Below, piece after piece: positions 46,397 through 57,246 of a stretch of 64,000 nt of DNA. Below the pieces are notes generated by a model. It did not search any database. It had not been told where the DNA came from and saw only the letters and a list, made by a program, of their open reading frames with translations. Made by a program: the position numbers and the translations under genes. This stretch comes from Beroe forskalii (Eukaryota > Ctenophora > Nuda > Beroida > Beroidae). The stretch lies in the NCBI GenBank assembly GCA_011033025.1, contig WFMF01000043.1, positions 124,001 to 188,000 of the forward strand. The letters run 5' to 3'. Each line of letters starts with the position of its first letter. Positions within the stretch are counted from its first letter, which is position 1.

Positions 46397-46522
46397 GGAT
46401 TGATCAGATTGCAGCACTTCTGTACTGTGGTTTGTCAATAAAAATTGCCCTTTTTCCTAACCCTGAGATATGCACGGTCCGAACTACAGCACTTCTGTAC
46501 TGTAGTTTGTAGATTATAATAC
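46397..46522. repeat. GCACTTCTGTACTGTAGTTT dispersed motif, tandem pair
   Basis: Two copies of TGCAGCACTTCTGTACTGTG/A followed by GTTTGTAGAT and AT-rich DNA. Further copies lie at about 16289-16345 (HIP1 intron 13), 49626-49678 (inside the TA-flanked MITE) and 57807-57857. Several copies follow TTGATCAG or GAGATATGCACGGTCC. Confidence 0.7.
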
Positions 46523-47154
46523 TGCTATGCTCAATCTGAATGAACCTTTTTAAATTCTTGACAGTATCATGGGCTGACGGAATCACAATAGTTTTGTATT
46601 TTTGTACACTCGCTGCCATCCAAGGATTCAGAGGAAGACCTACTAACTGGAATGATGGCGGTGGTAGCGACATACCCACATGTCATACGAAGTGTCCACC
46701 ACCTGCAATAAATACTCCTTTTGTGAACTGTTAGAGACTCTGCGTTTGTTTTACATAGTCATACCAAGAGAATGTCTATGAGGGATTTTCTTGAAACCCA
46801 CTTTTGGTAATAATATACATAGGGAAGGGAGCAATACGTAAGAAACATTCTTCGGTGGTTTTTTGTTTTTACCAAGAAAAAGTCTTCGGAATGATTTCAG
46901 TTATTGGTTAATGATTGTTTCCATCTAAATTAAGAGTACGATATTCCTAATTTCGATCTAATTATGGACCTGGAGTATCTTTTCTTTCACACTTACAAAA
47001 CATGAAAAGGTGACCAAAAACTCGCAGTAGGATTTGAGTTATAAAATTATATCATGAATAAAAACATTACAGGCATTATTTACTGCTTCAATACCTGAAT
47101 CAGTCTCGGAATAGTTAAGCCCCCTGCCAGATTAGAACAACGCCACACTAGGTA

Positions 47155-47550
47155 TTGAATTCGCCACACTATAAAAATGATCGCATTGTTAAGATGATAT
47201 TCGCCACAGGCCACACCCTATGCGTTAACTTTCTAAGAATGCGTGTAAAGTGCAGGGTAATATTCGCCACACTAGCATTATATTCGCCAAAGTGGTCGCA
47301 TGTTTGTAAACACACGCAATGCTAAGCAATTATTCGCCTGTTTAATAAACAATCTTCGTAGAATCTATTTCGCCGTGTTAGGAAAATATTCGCCTACTGG
47401 GTAACACATTCATTCTTAGAGAATAATTCGCCGTGTTTGGAAAGTATTCGCCTACTGGGTTACATATTTATTCTTAGAGAATATTTCGCCGTGTTCGGAA
47501 AATATTCGCCTTAGAAAATATTTCGCCGTGTTAATAAAATATTCGCCGTA
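47155..47550. repeat. Cluster of TATTCGCC motifs
   Basis: TTCGCC within (A/T)ATTTCGCCG or ATATTCGCC occurs about 13 times in 400 bases. From 47365 on, units of roughly 58-68 bases (TTTCGCCGTGTT, AAAATATTCGCC, TACTGGGTTACA, ATTCTTAGAGAATA) repeat; earlier motifs are irregular. It is a decayed minisatellite or a binding-site array. Confidence 0.7.
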
Positions 47551-48906
47551 TGTTATGATAACATGTACACTCTAAACTAATTAAGTTACACATAGCAGCC
47601 CCACCCTGACCTTGATTCACATCTGTACAAAATGTGTTCTAACTTGACTCCTGAAAATTTTCTATTTCATATTTTGAAAGAGGATGTGTTGATGTACACA
47701 AAGTTGCACTTAGCAATACATACTTACTGTGTATGTAAATTTAAGCATTCATATCTTTCAGATTAAACACATCATAATATCATATCAGCTCGTTATAGCC
47801 TCATACGGAGAGTCGAGTACTCGACGGTTTCTCCTTGGTAACAAGTCGCATCATCGATCAGGACTGGGAATGAAGTACCGTTTTCATCTTTTCGGACCGT
47901 TCTAATGCAAGTGGGAGAATACCAGTAAAACTGGCATTTTCTGCTGCATTATACTGATTTACCAAATTACAAGTGCTTATTACCGCTTTTCGGACCCATC
48001 CTCTCACAGCTGTCAGTTCCGTGATTTTTCCTTCATTTGTATACTGAATAAAGCTGCGTAAGAAATAAATAAATTAAAGATTAATTTTAGTCCTTGCGAT
48101 CGATATTTTTAATTTCACGCCGCGCGAGCAGGTCAAAATGTAATTTTCTTTGTTTCGTCAATTACTTGAAAAGTGGTTTTAACCCACCCACTAACCAGGG
48201 TTTAGGTCAAAATACCTAAAAGGTAGGCTCTAACGAGTGGTGTCAACGTCATAGAGTTGGTAAACAGGAATTAAATTAAACAGGAATTAAACAAATATAG
48301 TCCAAAGAGGCACTAACACCTCTGTTTGGACAAAATACATTAATTGCATCAAATCAAATGAGCCCATCAAAATATATGAGCCCAAGTTACAAATAGAAAA
48401 ATTATCACTAACTAACTATAATAACAAAATTTTAAAAGTGCGTAAGTTGCCAAATACAAATGATATCCCTAACTCAATTTAATAATTTAACAAAATTTCA
48501 AGAGAAAAAGTGAGACGAAATGAATGGGCTCGAAACGAAACTACAAATAGTGGTTCTTGACAAAAAGGGCAAAATTACTGAAAAAAGATAGAAACGTTAA
48601 ATTTAAAAGGGTTAAAATTACAAAATCATTAAAACAATACAAATTCAAAAATGATCAGATTTCAAAACACGAAATGAAAAAATCGAACAAACAGAAAAGA
48701 GAGAAGCCACACACAAAAAAATGCAAGCATGCACACGCACACACACGCACACAAACAGACACTAAACTCTCACTCATACACAGAGTCAAAAACGTAAAGT
48801 TCAAACCCACACAAGAAACACTCGCAGCGAACATACTTAAAAACGCGCACTCATAAATACAAAAACACGGCTAACAGTCCTGCTATTAAAATTCAAGGTC
48901 TTATCA

Positions 48907-51339
48907 TTACAAGCTGGTTTCATTAACGCCGACGTCCTCCTTATCATCCTTTTTGGGGAAACGAAGTCTGTGGCACCGGGAGAAATATCGTGCCAGTTCA
49001 CACGTTGCCTTTCTTTCCTGAAAGAGTCCTTGTATTTCCTCTATTGATCCAGATGTGATGGCAGTGATAGTCTTTTGGCTCAGTTTGCTCCGTTCACTTT
49101 TGTAGAATTGGCATGACTGGAGGACATGCATCTCGTCTTCGATAATGGTGTCCACTGTCTCCCCAAACTGCTGCATTAGATGTAGTCTTGCTTACTCCCA
49201 TTATCCATTTCAGGCATGATAGATGGAGTCTCTCAATCGGATCTTTGGCTATGCTTGGAAGGAAGGGGCTGGAGTTCACGTTTCGGCTTTGTTCAATCAT
49301 ACTTTTGACGTATGATGTCTCAGGGAGCCAAATTTGGCATCCATACCCAGCAACTGGGAGGATGAGGGCATCGAAGAGTTTCAGTATACCTTAGTACACT
49401 TAAGAACGGCGTCACTTAATTAGTGCGGTTTGGAAAAAACCGCACTAATTAAGTGTACAGTAATTAAGTGCGCATAAAATTAAGTGTATGCTAATTAAGT
49501 GAACAATTTTATGAATTTGCTTTTTTTCCGATTTTGGTCTTTTTCGGGCATGAATTAATGAATGATGACCGTCAGCTAAAACTTCAATAGTTTAAAGAAT
49601 GAAATTATTATGTTGCCTTTCTGAGATATGCACGGTCCAAACTACAGCACTTTTGTACTTTAGTTTGTAGATTAAAATAATGGATACTACAACTTATTAC
49701 TGTTGATAATTTGTTTCTTGTCATAATTGCAAAATTGTATATTGCTGGTCCTATGAATATGATGTCTCGCATTTTATTCATATTTACACATCGTTTTAGA
49801 TCTCATAAAAAACCGCACTAATAAAGTGCGCCGATCTTAAAGTGCGCGCAAATTACGTGATGCCGTTCTTAAGTGTACTAAGGTAGTAGATTTCTTGAGG
49901 TTCCCCGTGTTAATCATTTTCTTAAGGGAGAAGTAGCTACGGAAACCTTTCTGCCTGAGATGGTGTTGAGCTGTGGCCAGTGAACCTGAAATGGTGAAGG
50001 TGATTCCCAGGTAGCAGTATTCTGAAACTGATTTCACGCTGGTGTCATGGTACATGAAGTTATGGCTCTCTTTCAGGAGTCTCCCAGATTTATTGAAGAC
50101 CATGACTGCAGTCTTTTCAAGGTTTACTGTAAGGCCCCACTGGATACAGTAAGCATGCAGGGTGTTCAGCATTACTTGAAGACTTTGGGGGTTAAGTGCC
50201 ATAAGAACGAGGTCGTCAGCCCAGAGAAGATGGGATATCCGTTTTGAGTTCAAAATGGGTACCTGTATATCACTGAGGTTGTTGAGCTCCAATGAGAGTT
50301 CATGTATGTAACACTTGAAAAGTTCAGGAGACATTGGGTGTCCCTGTTCAGTGCCACAAAGAACATCTATTTTTTCTGAGAGCTTGTTGAGCAGCTTTAT
50401 CTTTGCTTCTGATCTGGAGTACATGTTTTGAAGGCAAGTGAAAAATTTCCCTTGAATTCCAAACTTCCAAAGCTTGTACAGGAGTGCTTCGCGGCATACT
50501 GTGTCAAATGCTTTTGCATAGTCAACAAAGCAGCTATACAGACGGCCTTTTTTGATATGTGTAGTGTACTTCTGGATGCATGTTGTCAGGGTAAGGATGT
50601 GATCACTAGTCTGGGCATTCTTGCAGAATCCTAGTTGATTCACAGTATCAGGGAAGTAATGTGACCTGAATTCAATTAGCCGTGTGAGTAGTATATTTGA
50701 AAATAGTTTGCCCAGATTGCTGGCTACTGCTATTGCCCGGTAGTTATTTGGGTCATATGTACTACCCTTTTTGTGTAGAGGTGTTACAACTGAGGTGTTC
50801 CAGGGGTAGACACCCAACTGAAGGCATGAGTTGAACAGGTGACAAATTACCTCCAGAGCATCTGGTCCTGATGATATTAGGAACTCGTTAGCAATGAGAT
50901 CTTCTGACACAGCTTTGCCCTTCTTCAGATGACTGATAGCTTCAGAGATTTCTGCCATACTGATGTCAGTATCCAGACCTTCCTGTAAGACAGTTTCTAG
51001 CTTTGATTCGGTCCCTGGATGAAGTTCGTTTATCACATCTTGAGAGAGTGTTGGTCTTCCATAGAGTTCTCTGAAGAAGTTGCAGAAGTTTCTCATGTCG
51101 AAGGCATCCAGTGCTGCTGTTTTCTTTCCTGTACACTTCAACTTCTTGAATCGTTCCCAGGATATGTTGCATCCCGACTCAATGTCACTGCTTAGCTCCC
51201 TTAGAAATTCAGCCTTCTTTTCTTTAACTAGCTTCCTATAGTCCCGCTTGCAGTTGTAGTATGTCACTCTTAGTGTGTCATCTTGGGGATTTTTCCCATA
51301 TTTTTTGGCATAGGCATTAAATTCGCGCTTGGCATAAAT
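48907..51339 (-). pseudogene. LINE copy B reverse transcriptase, disrupted
   Basis: The frame is open from the truncation point through 51267-49886 and keeps all reverse transcriptase motifs (NYRAIAVAS, FVDYAKAFDTV, GTEQGHPMSP, LLWADDLVL). It is then interrupted after NLKKSTT by the MITE. The remainder resumes at 49381 and lacks about 165 codons, so the C-terminal cysteine motif is gone. It cannot encode a full protein. Confidence 0.9.
49389..49883. mobile_element. Tc1/mariner-type MITE inserted in LINE copy B
   Basis: Ends CCTTAGTACACTTAAGAACG and CGTTCTTAAGTGTACTAAGG are inverted, with about 26-30 bases of good match. TA flanks both sides (49387-49388, 49884-49885), and the empty site in LINE copy A (near 35632, ATCTACTATACTG) has a single TA at that point. 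The 495-bp interior has no transposase. It carries more inverted AATTAGTGCGGTTT / AACCGCACTAATT units near the left end and one GCACTTTTGTACTTTAGTTT motif. Confidence 0.9.
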
Positions 51340-51474
51340 GGTATGTGTACGTAACGTTAATCGTCATGCCTGATTGGGTACTGGGTGGTGTCAATGCCAT
51401 ATATAAAGGCATGTGCAGCAGGACAGATCATTATTTCTTAACTTGTTAATAACGTGTCGTTAAAAAATATTGTG

Positions 51475-51735
51475 TCGCTAACAAGGTACCGTTGTTAATA
51501 AGGTACCGTTGTTAATAAGGTACCGTTGTTTAATAAGGTTCCGTTGTTAATAAGGTACCGTTGTTAATAAGGTACCGTTGTTGATAAGGTACCGTTGTTA
51601 ATAAGGTACCGTTATTAATAAGGTACCGTTGTTAAGAAGTTACCGTTGTTAATAAGGTACCGTTGTTTATGAGGTAATGAAGTTTATTAGGTAATGAAGT
51701 TTATTAGGTACTGTTGTTAATAAGTTACCGTTGTT
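51475..51735. repeat. GGTACCGTTGTTAATAA array, arm B
   Basis: About fourteen 17-base units, the inverted counterpart of the array at 40334-40545. GGTACC (Acc65I/KpnI-type palindrome) is in most units. Confidence 0.9.
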
Positions 51736-52415
51736 TGAATTTCTTGGTTTTAAATTTAAGAAACGGAATATACTTGTTCGAAGGCGATATCATACAAGTT
51801 AATTTTTTGGTTCCATTAAAAATTATTTTATATTGTATATTGTCGCCGTCGAGCATTCATATTCCATCTAAAACTAAGAATTACTTTGTATATCAAATTA
51901 AAGATGTAATTGATCATTGATGTATTTGAATAAATTTTCACAACTTACCGTGCGGTGGAAATTTCAAAATCAAATTCAAAAGAATTATCTATCTGATCAA
52001 CAATTTAAAAACATTTCATTGGTTGACTGGAATTCAAAATCAAAGCTTATAAAACGTAAGAACAATGAACATAATATCTTGCAATAAAGCAATATAAAAT
52101 TTGAAGTTGAAACCTTAAATTATGAAGGTAATATTAAAAAGATACGAAATAAGAAACTATCGCTACAATCTGACATTTAAAATAACGAGAAGATATCGTG
52201 TCAGATTCTGATAAACAAATACAATTTATATAGGTAAACGATACATCATGAACTAAACCAACTCTTGTCTCATAACATAACTACTGTCCGAATTTGTCCA
52301 AAAATTACCTCTCGGCGTATAATACGACACGTGATCTTATAGTTTCCGCTGCGGGTGTGACTGTGCAAACGCCGCTGAGAAGGGCATCATAATATGCGCC
52401 CCACACATTTCCACC

Positions 52416-54657
52416 TTACATGGTGTAGAAAGCAGCCAGGAGAGCGGCGAGGAGGAAGCTGATAGAGAGAGCGGCGGAGCCGTTACACTCGTCAGAGTCG
52501 CACTCCAGACAGTTCTTTGCGGTTTTCTGTGTCGCGTTGCAGGGACCACAACCATTCAGCATAAGGGTGTAGTCACCAGGCTCAGCCACGTTACGGTCAG
52601 GTCTGAGGAAGGATTGGAGGGTTAAAGTTTGAACTTCAGTTTTGAGTGCGCGGCGGAAGTTTGCAAGCCCCCCTCGACGGACGTTGCCTGTTGATTTCTT
52701 TCGAAATTTGACTGGATGTGAGCGCAAATGTGACCGTCCAAATAAAATGTGGAACGTCGCGCGCGCGCGCGGTAGGGTAACATCCTTATCCTACGAACGC
52801 CGCACACTCAAACTGAGGTTCGAAAGCTACCACTTCAGTTAGGACGGATTTTCGTGAGGGAAATAATTATTTTCAGTTATTGCAAATATAATGTAACTGA
52901 CACCCAAAGTTCATTTCCATCCATTGCACATTTAGTATTTATTATTATGTCCTACTCACGATACAATCAAGAATCAGAACCTCAGTTTCAACTGTACACT
53001 GGTTAACCTACATCAAAACTCGGGAACGTGTTAACCAAACACAAGGAAATATTATTGTAAATGATATACTTACGCATTACACAGCATCTTCTCCTCTCCA
53101 GTGATCTTGCAGGTGGTAGTCTCCTCAGACTGCTTCCAGGCAGAATCTTCGTAAGTCCAATTGTAACAGCCGTAGGTCGTAACGTTCATGGGGGCATTGC
53201 AGTTATCTGAAAGTGATGGACATGTTACGTTGTTGTCGCGAGAATGTACGTACGTGATACTGATTTAACAGCATATCCGGTATCCACGTACGTGATAACG
53301 TAGATGGTAACGTAGATGGTGCCGTGTGACAGGAAAATTTGTCGTGACTTGAATGACTGGTTGTTGACTTGAATGACTGGGTGTTGACTTGAATAACTGA
53401 TTGTTGACTTGAATGACTGGTTTTTGACTTGAATGACTGGTTGTTGACTTGAATGACTGGTTGTTGACTTGAATTACTGGTTGTTGACTTGAATGACTGG
53501 TTTTTTGACTTGAATGACTGGTTTTTGACTTGCATGACTGGTTGTTGACTTGAATGACTGGTTGTTGACTTGAATTACTGGTTGTTGACTTGAATGACTG
53601 GTTTTTGACTTGAATGACTGGTTGTTGACTTGAATGACTGGTTGTTGACTTGAATGACTGGTTGTTGACTCGAATGACTGGTTGTCCGTTGTTGAATTGA
53701 ATGGCTGGTTGTTGACTTGAATGACTGGTTGTTGACTTGAATTACTGGTTGTTGACTTGATTGACTGATTGTTGACTTGAATGACTGGTTGTTGACTTGA
53801 ATTACTGGTTGTTGACTTGAATGACTGGTTTTTTACTTGAATGACTGGTTTTTGACTTGCATGACTGGTTGTTGACTTGAATGACTGGTTTTTCTACTTG
53901 AATGACTGGCTGTTGACTTGAATGACTGGTTGTTGACTTGATTGACTGGTTGTTGACTTGAATGACTGGTTGTTGACTTGAATGACTAGTTGTTGAATTG
54001 AATGACTGGTTGTTGACTTGAATGACTGGGTGTTGACTTGAATGACTAGTTGTTTACTTGAATGACTGGGTGTTGACTTGAATGACTAGTTATTGACTTG
54101 AATGACTAGTTGTTGACTTGAATAACTGGTTTTTGACTTGAATGACTAGTTGTTGACTTGAATAACTGGTTTTTGACTTGAATGACTAGTTGCTGACTTA
54201 CCGCCGGTGCAATCTTCGCAGTCGGGAATATCGGTGCAGTTTCCGCAATCGAACGGAACGCCGGCGGTGTATCCAGTGTAGGCGGTCCATTTGGGCTGGA
54301 ATTGGGGGTGTTAGGGGGAATTGGGGGGATTGGAGGGACGTTAAGACGTGGTTTCATCAGCAGTGTGTTGGGAGGACTTAAAATCTACGAATTTAAGTGG
54401 TTTTATCAGCTGGGTGTTGGGAGGACTTACAATCTACGAATCTAAGTGGTTTTATCAGCAGGGTGTTGGGATGACTTAAAATCTACAAATCTAAGTGGTT
54501 TTATCAGCGCGCACATGAAACTCACCCCCCTGCATTTGGTGTCGTCTCCATTACTGCAGGTATCAGCAACGGTGCTAGAGGGGTTGGTGCCTTCGTTGCA
54601 GCTGAGGGCGTAGGTGGCGCTAAGGAAGGCGCTCATGAGAACGATCAGACACTTCAT
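52416..54657 (-). CDS. Ly6/uPAR-like GPI-anchored protein, copy B (intact)
   Basis: Exons on the minus strand: 54657-54526, 54295-54202, 53206-53074, 52602-52416, all with GT-AG borders and matching phases, giving 181 residues. Signal peptide MKCLIVLMSAFLSATYA, 16 cysteines in the same places as copy A, motifs DCEDCTGGNCN-type at the exon 2/3 join and NCLECDSDECN, then a hydrophobic GPI-signal tail (SISFLLAALLAAF). Differences from copy A include FVAES to NVAEP and LDGCG to LNGCG. Compared with A, the intron after exon 1 has three copies of a 55-base unit instead of one, and the next intron has a large minisatellite. Likely an extracellular surface protein; ligand unknown. It lies convergent with copy A. 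Confidence 0.85.
53339..54200. repeat. Expanded 20-base intronic minisatellite, copy B (over 40 units)
   Basis: The unit GTTGACTTGAATGACTGGTT is repeated more than 40 times with single-base variants (GTTTTTGAC, GAATTACTG, CTAGTTG), against about seven in copy A. Variant units tend to cluster, as expected from local slippage and block duplication. Confidence 0.9.
54330..54515. repeat. 55-base repeats in intron 1 of Ly6-like copy B
   Basis: Three tandem copies of a unit containing AATCTACGAATCTAAGTGGT and TTTTATCAGC..GGTGTTGGGA. Copy A has one full copy and a fragment. Confidence 0.8.
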
Positions 54658-55246
54658 GGTGCGACGAGATGTAGCTAGAGGGAGGGGATAGGTTAATTAT
54701 AACGTTCTGCCGTGTTAATTCTAACATCCTAGCATGTTAATTGTAACATTCTAGCGTATTAATTCTAACGTGTTAATTCTACTGACTCAGAAAGATCAGA
54801 CACTTCACGGTGCGACGATGTAGCTTGAGGAAGGGATAGGTTAATTCTAACACGTTATTTCTGATATTTTAACGTGCTATTTTAACATTCTAACGCCTTA
54901 AATCTACCATTCTAACGTGTTAGATCTAACATACAATATGGACCCGAGAGGTGAGGGTCTAACTCTATGCAATGGCTGATATTATCCAGACCGGTCAAAT
55001 TGTAGATCGTAACCAATGAGGGATAAGCCTACCAAAAGGGCCGGTGGAAATAAAAGTCGATCATTGAGCGATATAAGACTGGAAATCAGCCATGTTAGAA
55101 AAACAAGATTTCATGCTGTGGCAAAGGAAAAGATGGGAATGGAGGAAAATTCGGAAGGGAAGTTTCCCACAATTCGGAGGGGAAAAACGAAGTGCAGCTT
55201 CTACGAAGCGACCGGGTTATAACAATAAGGCTCACGCAACGCTCCG

Positions 55247-56912
55247 ACCACGTGACTTGAGAACCACGTGACTTGAAAACACGTGACACGATGGCAGAGT
55301 TGATCATTGTTCAATGCGCGTGTTACATATAGAAAAGTAAAAGTGAAAGGGAATCCAGCTGTTATGATCAAATTGAAGGATGAGCCGCGTTCCGTTTGCT
55401 AAACATTAGCTGGAATGTAGCCTGTAATAGACTCGTTTACATTGTTGCCCACATAGTGAAAGAGAGAGATTTATTACCAAATATGGGCATTTGAAATCGT
55501 GCCAGATATCAGTATATTTTTAGAATGTAAACAAATGCATCCAAACCTATTGCCTGACATGTTAAGTAATCTACTGTAGGTCAGAAACATGCGATCTGTT
55601 TAGAGTTTACTAAATACACCCACAATGTTATTTCACCAAATCAGCTTACAGATCAATTTCCATTGCTTGCAGGCATAATATGGTCCTATAATTGAACTTA
55701 TCTCAAAGAGCACGCAAATTTTGACCCTGAGGGCCTGTCCAAAAGGCCGGTTGGATTGTATAACCATAAAATTGAGAAAAATGCAATCCAAGAGGTTCCG
55801 TGAAAGAATCCAGGCAAAAACAAAGCAATGACCTACTTCTTGACTTCAGTCAGGCGACCTCAGGGATAAGTTACATTGGGTCGGTTAAATGGCTAAAATA
55901 GTATAATGAAGGGAGCCGCGGTTAAAGGGGTTAAAAAGTAACCGGTCAAGTCACGCTGCTAGACAGGAGAAGTGGATCGCATGAAATTATACTGCAATGA
56001 CCCAGGACCCTTGAACCCTGGCTGACTCCTTGGCTGATCACTAACTGAACCAACTTTTCAAATCCCAATCCGCGTACGACAATACTCATAGAGTACAATT
56101 TTCGAATAGTTTAACCTTCCAGGCATTCTCTAAAACATTGTGACCAGGCATTCCATGATATAATTCGAGTGGTTGGAAAGAGGAATCGAGTGTTTTGAGA
56201 AAATCAAGTGGTGGTCTCCTAACTATAGTTAGTTATACTGCTACGGAGTCAATCGTTGACTCTGTCCCGACCAAAATTGACGAACATTTGATAATTGAAA
56301 GCCGCCAACAGGTGCCGGCTGGCGCAGGGCGCTATATCGCCTTTATGAAGTAAATTTTATCAACTTTAATCACTGCTTATCGGTACTGATCAACGCTAAT
56401 CAGCGCTGATCGGCACTATTCAGACCCCAATTAGGCACTTATCAACGCTAATCAGCGACTCTTAAACCAGTTTCTCATTGGTAATCCGACGGAAGTTCGA
56501 ACGATGGTAGTTCGAACGATTCGAACTTCCGTCGTTTGGAACTTCCGTCATGTTTGACGACGGAAGTTCAAACTATAGACTTGCTTTTAGTTTTCCTCTC
56601 TTTACCCTTGGGGACCTGCCTTATAGGGTTAGGTGATGTTAACAGGTTATAAGGATGTTTTCTTTGTCCTTCACTCCATTGTAGGAAAGAGAAACTACTT
56701 CAACACTCTGTAATGGTCACGTGGAAGTAGTCACGTGCCTGGCAACAAGTAACATTCCGTCACGTGACATACACCATTATCTGTCCAAAAAACTACGTGG
56801 CAAAGTGAAAGTGAAAGGGAATCCAGTTATGATCAAATTGAAGGATGAGCCACATTCCATTTGCTAAACATTATTAGGAATGTAGCCTATAGAAATATGC
56901 ATAAACCCGTTC
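55247..56912. repeat. Pair of direct repeats with CACGTG clusters
   Basis: Each copy has three CACGTG palindromes within about 50 bases (55249-55290; 56716-56768), then about 95 bases beginning AAGTGAAAGGGAATCCAG with ATGATCAAATTGAAGGATGA and CATTTGCTAAACATTA. First copy about 55247-55436, second about 56715-56912. Confidence 0.7.
56485..56575. repeat. Nested palindrome of GACGGAAGTTCGAAC
   Basis: CGACGGAAGTTCGAACGA occurs forward, then TCGAACTTCCGTCG and GGAACTTCCGTC inverted, then forward again (GACGGAAGTTCAAAC). Each unit is about 15 bases, so several alternative stems are possible. Confidence 0.75.
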
Positions 56913-57246
56913 TACTATTATATTACTTTAGCGAAATCCATTCATAACATATCTTAACATGATGAATTTGATATATATATTTTGTAGCAAGCTACTCAAT
57001 ATTTTTTTCAGTTTTCAGCTAATCAGCAGGATACGTATGACAAATTCACATAATCTACTGGCGTTCTTGAATAACTGACACAAATGGGGCTAAAAAGCCC
57101 CGATTTTTTGCAAGGCGGTAAAAAATGGCTAAACTTAAAAGATAGCATGGCCAAAAATAGGATTTAGGCTTTAGATTTTTCATAAAAAAAGTCCAAAGGC
57201 CGAAAAATCCACCCTAAGACAAGGTTGCGTTCTAGGTTAAATTCAC

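Larger units (their letters stand above)
41949..48022. other. Single-copy segment between the inverted arms
   Basis: This 6-kb stretch lies between arm A and LINE copy B. It contains the inverted NCKX exon at 43631-43742, a GCGCGC-rich repeat (42820-42900), a TATTCGCC motif cluster (47155-47550), a 184-base insert with 13-base direct repeats (44401-44610), and several open frames of unknown worth at 42430, 44646, 44990, 45878 and 46540. The frames at 44990-45235 and 46540-46734 are the most protein-like, but I do not recognise them. Confidence 0.5.
48023..51340 (-). mobile_element. LINE copy B, 5'-truncated, with MITE insertion and internal deletion
   Basis: Copy B begins inside the coding region, at the codons reading IYAKREFNAYAK, next to ACACATACC of arm B, and matches copy A to its 3' untranslated end at 48023. 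Against copy A it shows a 495-bp TA-flanked insert (49389-49883), an about 500-base deletion joining the equivalents of 35875 and 36372 in copy A across a shared CCA, and no frameshift at the position of the copy A break. Confidence 0.9.
51340..55017 (-). repeat. Inverted segmental duplication, arm B
   Basis: Inverted partner of arm A. Read on the minus strand it runs from the GTTACGATC boundary through the Ly6-like gene and the GGTACC array to ACACATACC, where LINE copy B begins directly. The right boundary at 55017 is abrupt; beyond it the sequence (gagggataagcc) has no match to the TATTAAACGTTG array that adjoins arm A. Confidence 0.9.

Noticed and set aside
53203-53535. 110-codon frame of repeated NQSFKS-type peptides
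   Set aside because: It is the intronic 20-base minisatellite of Ly6-like copy B.
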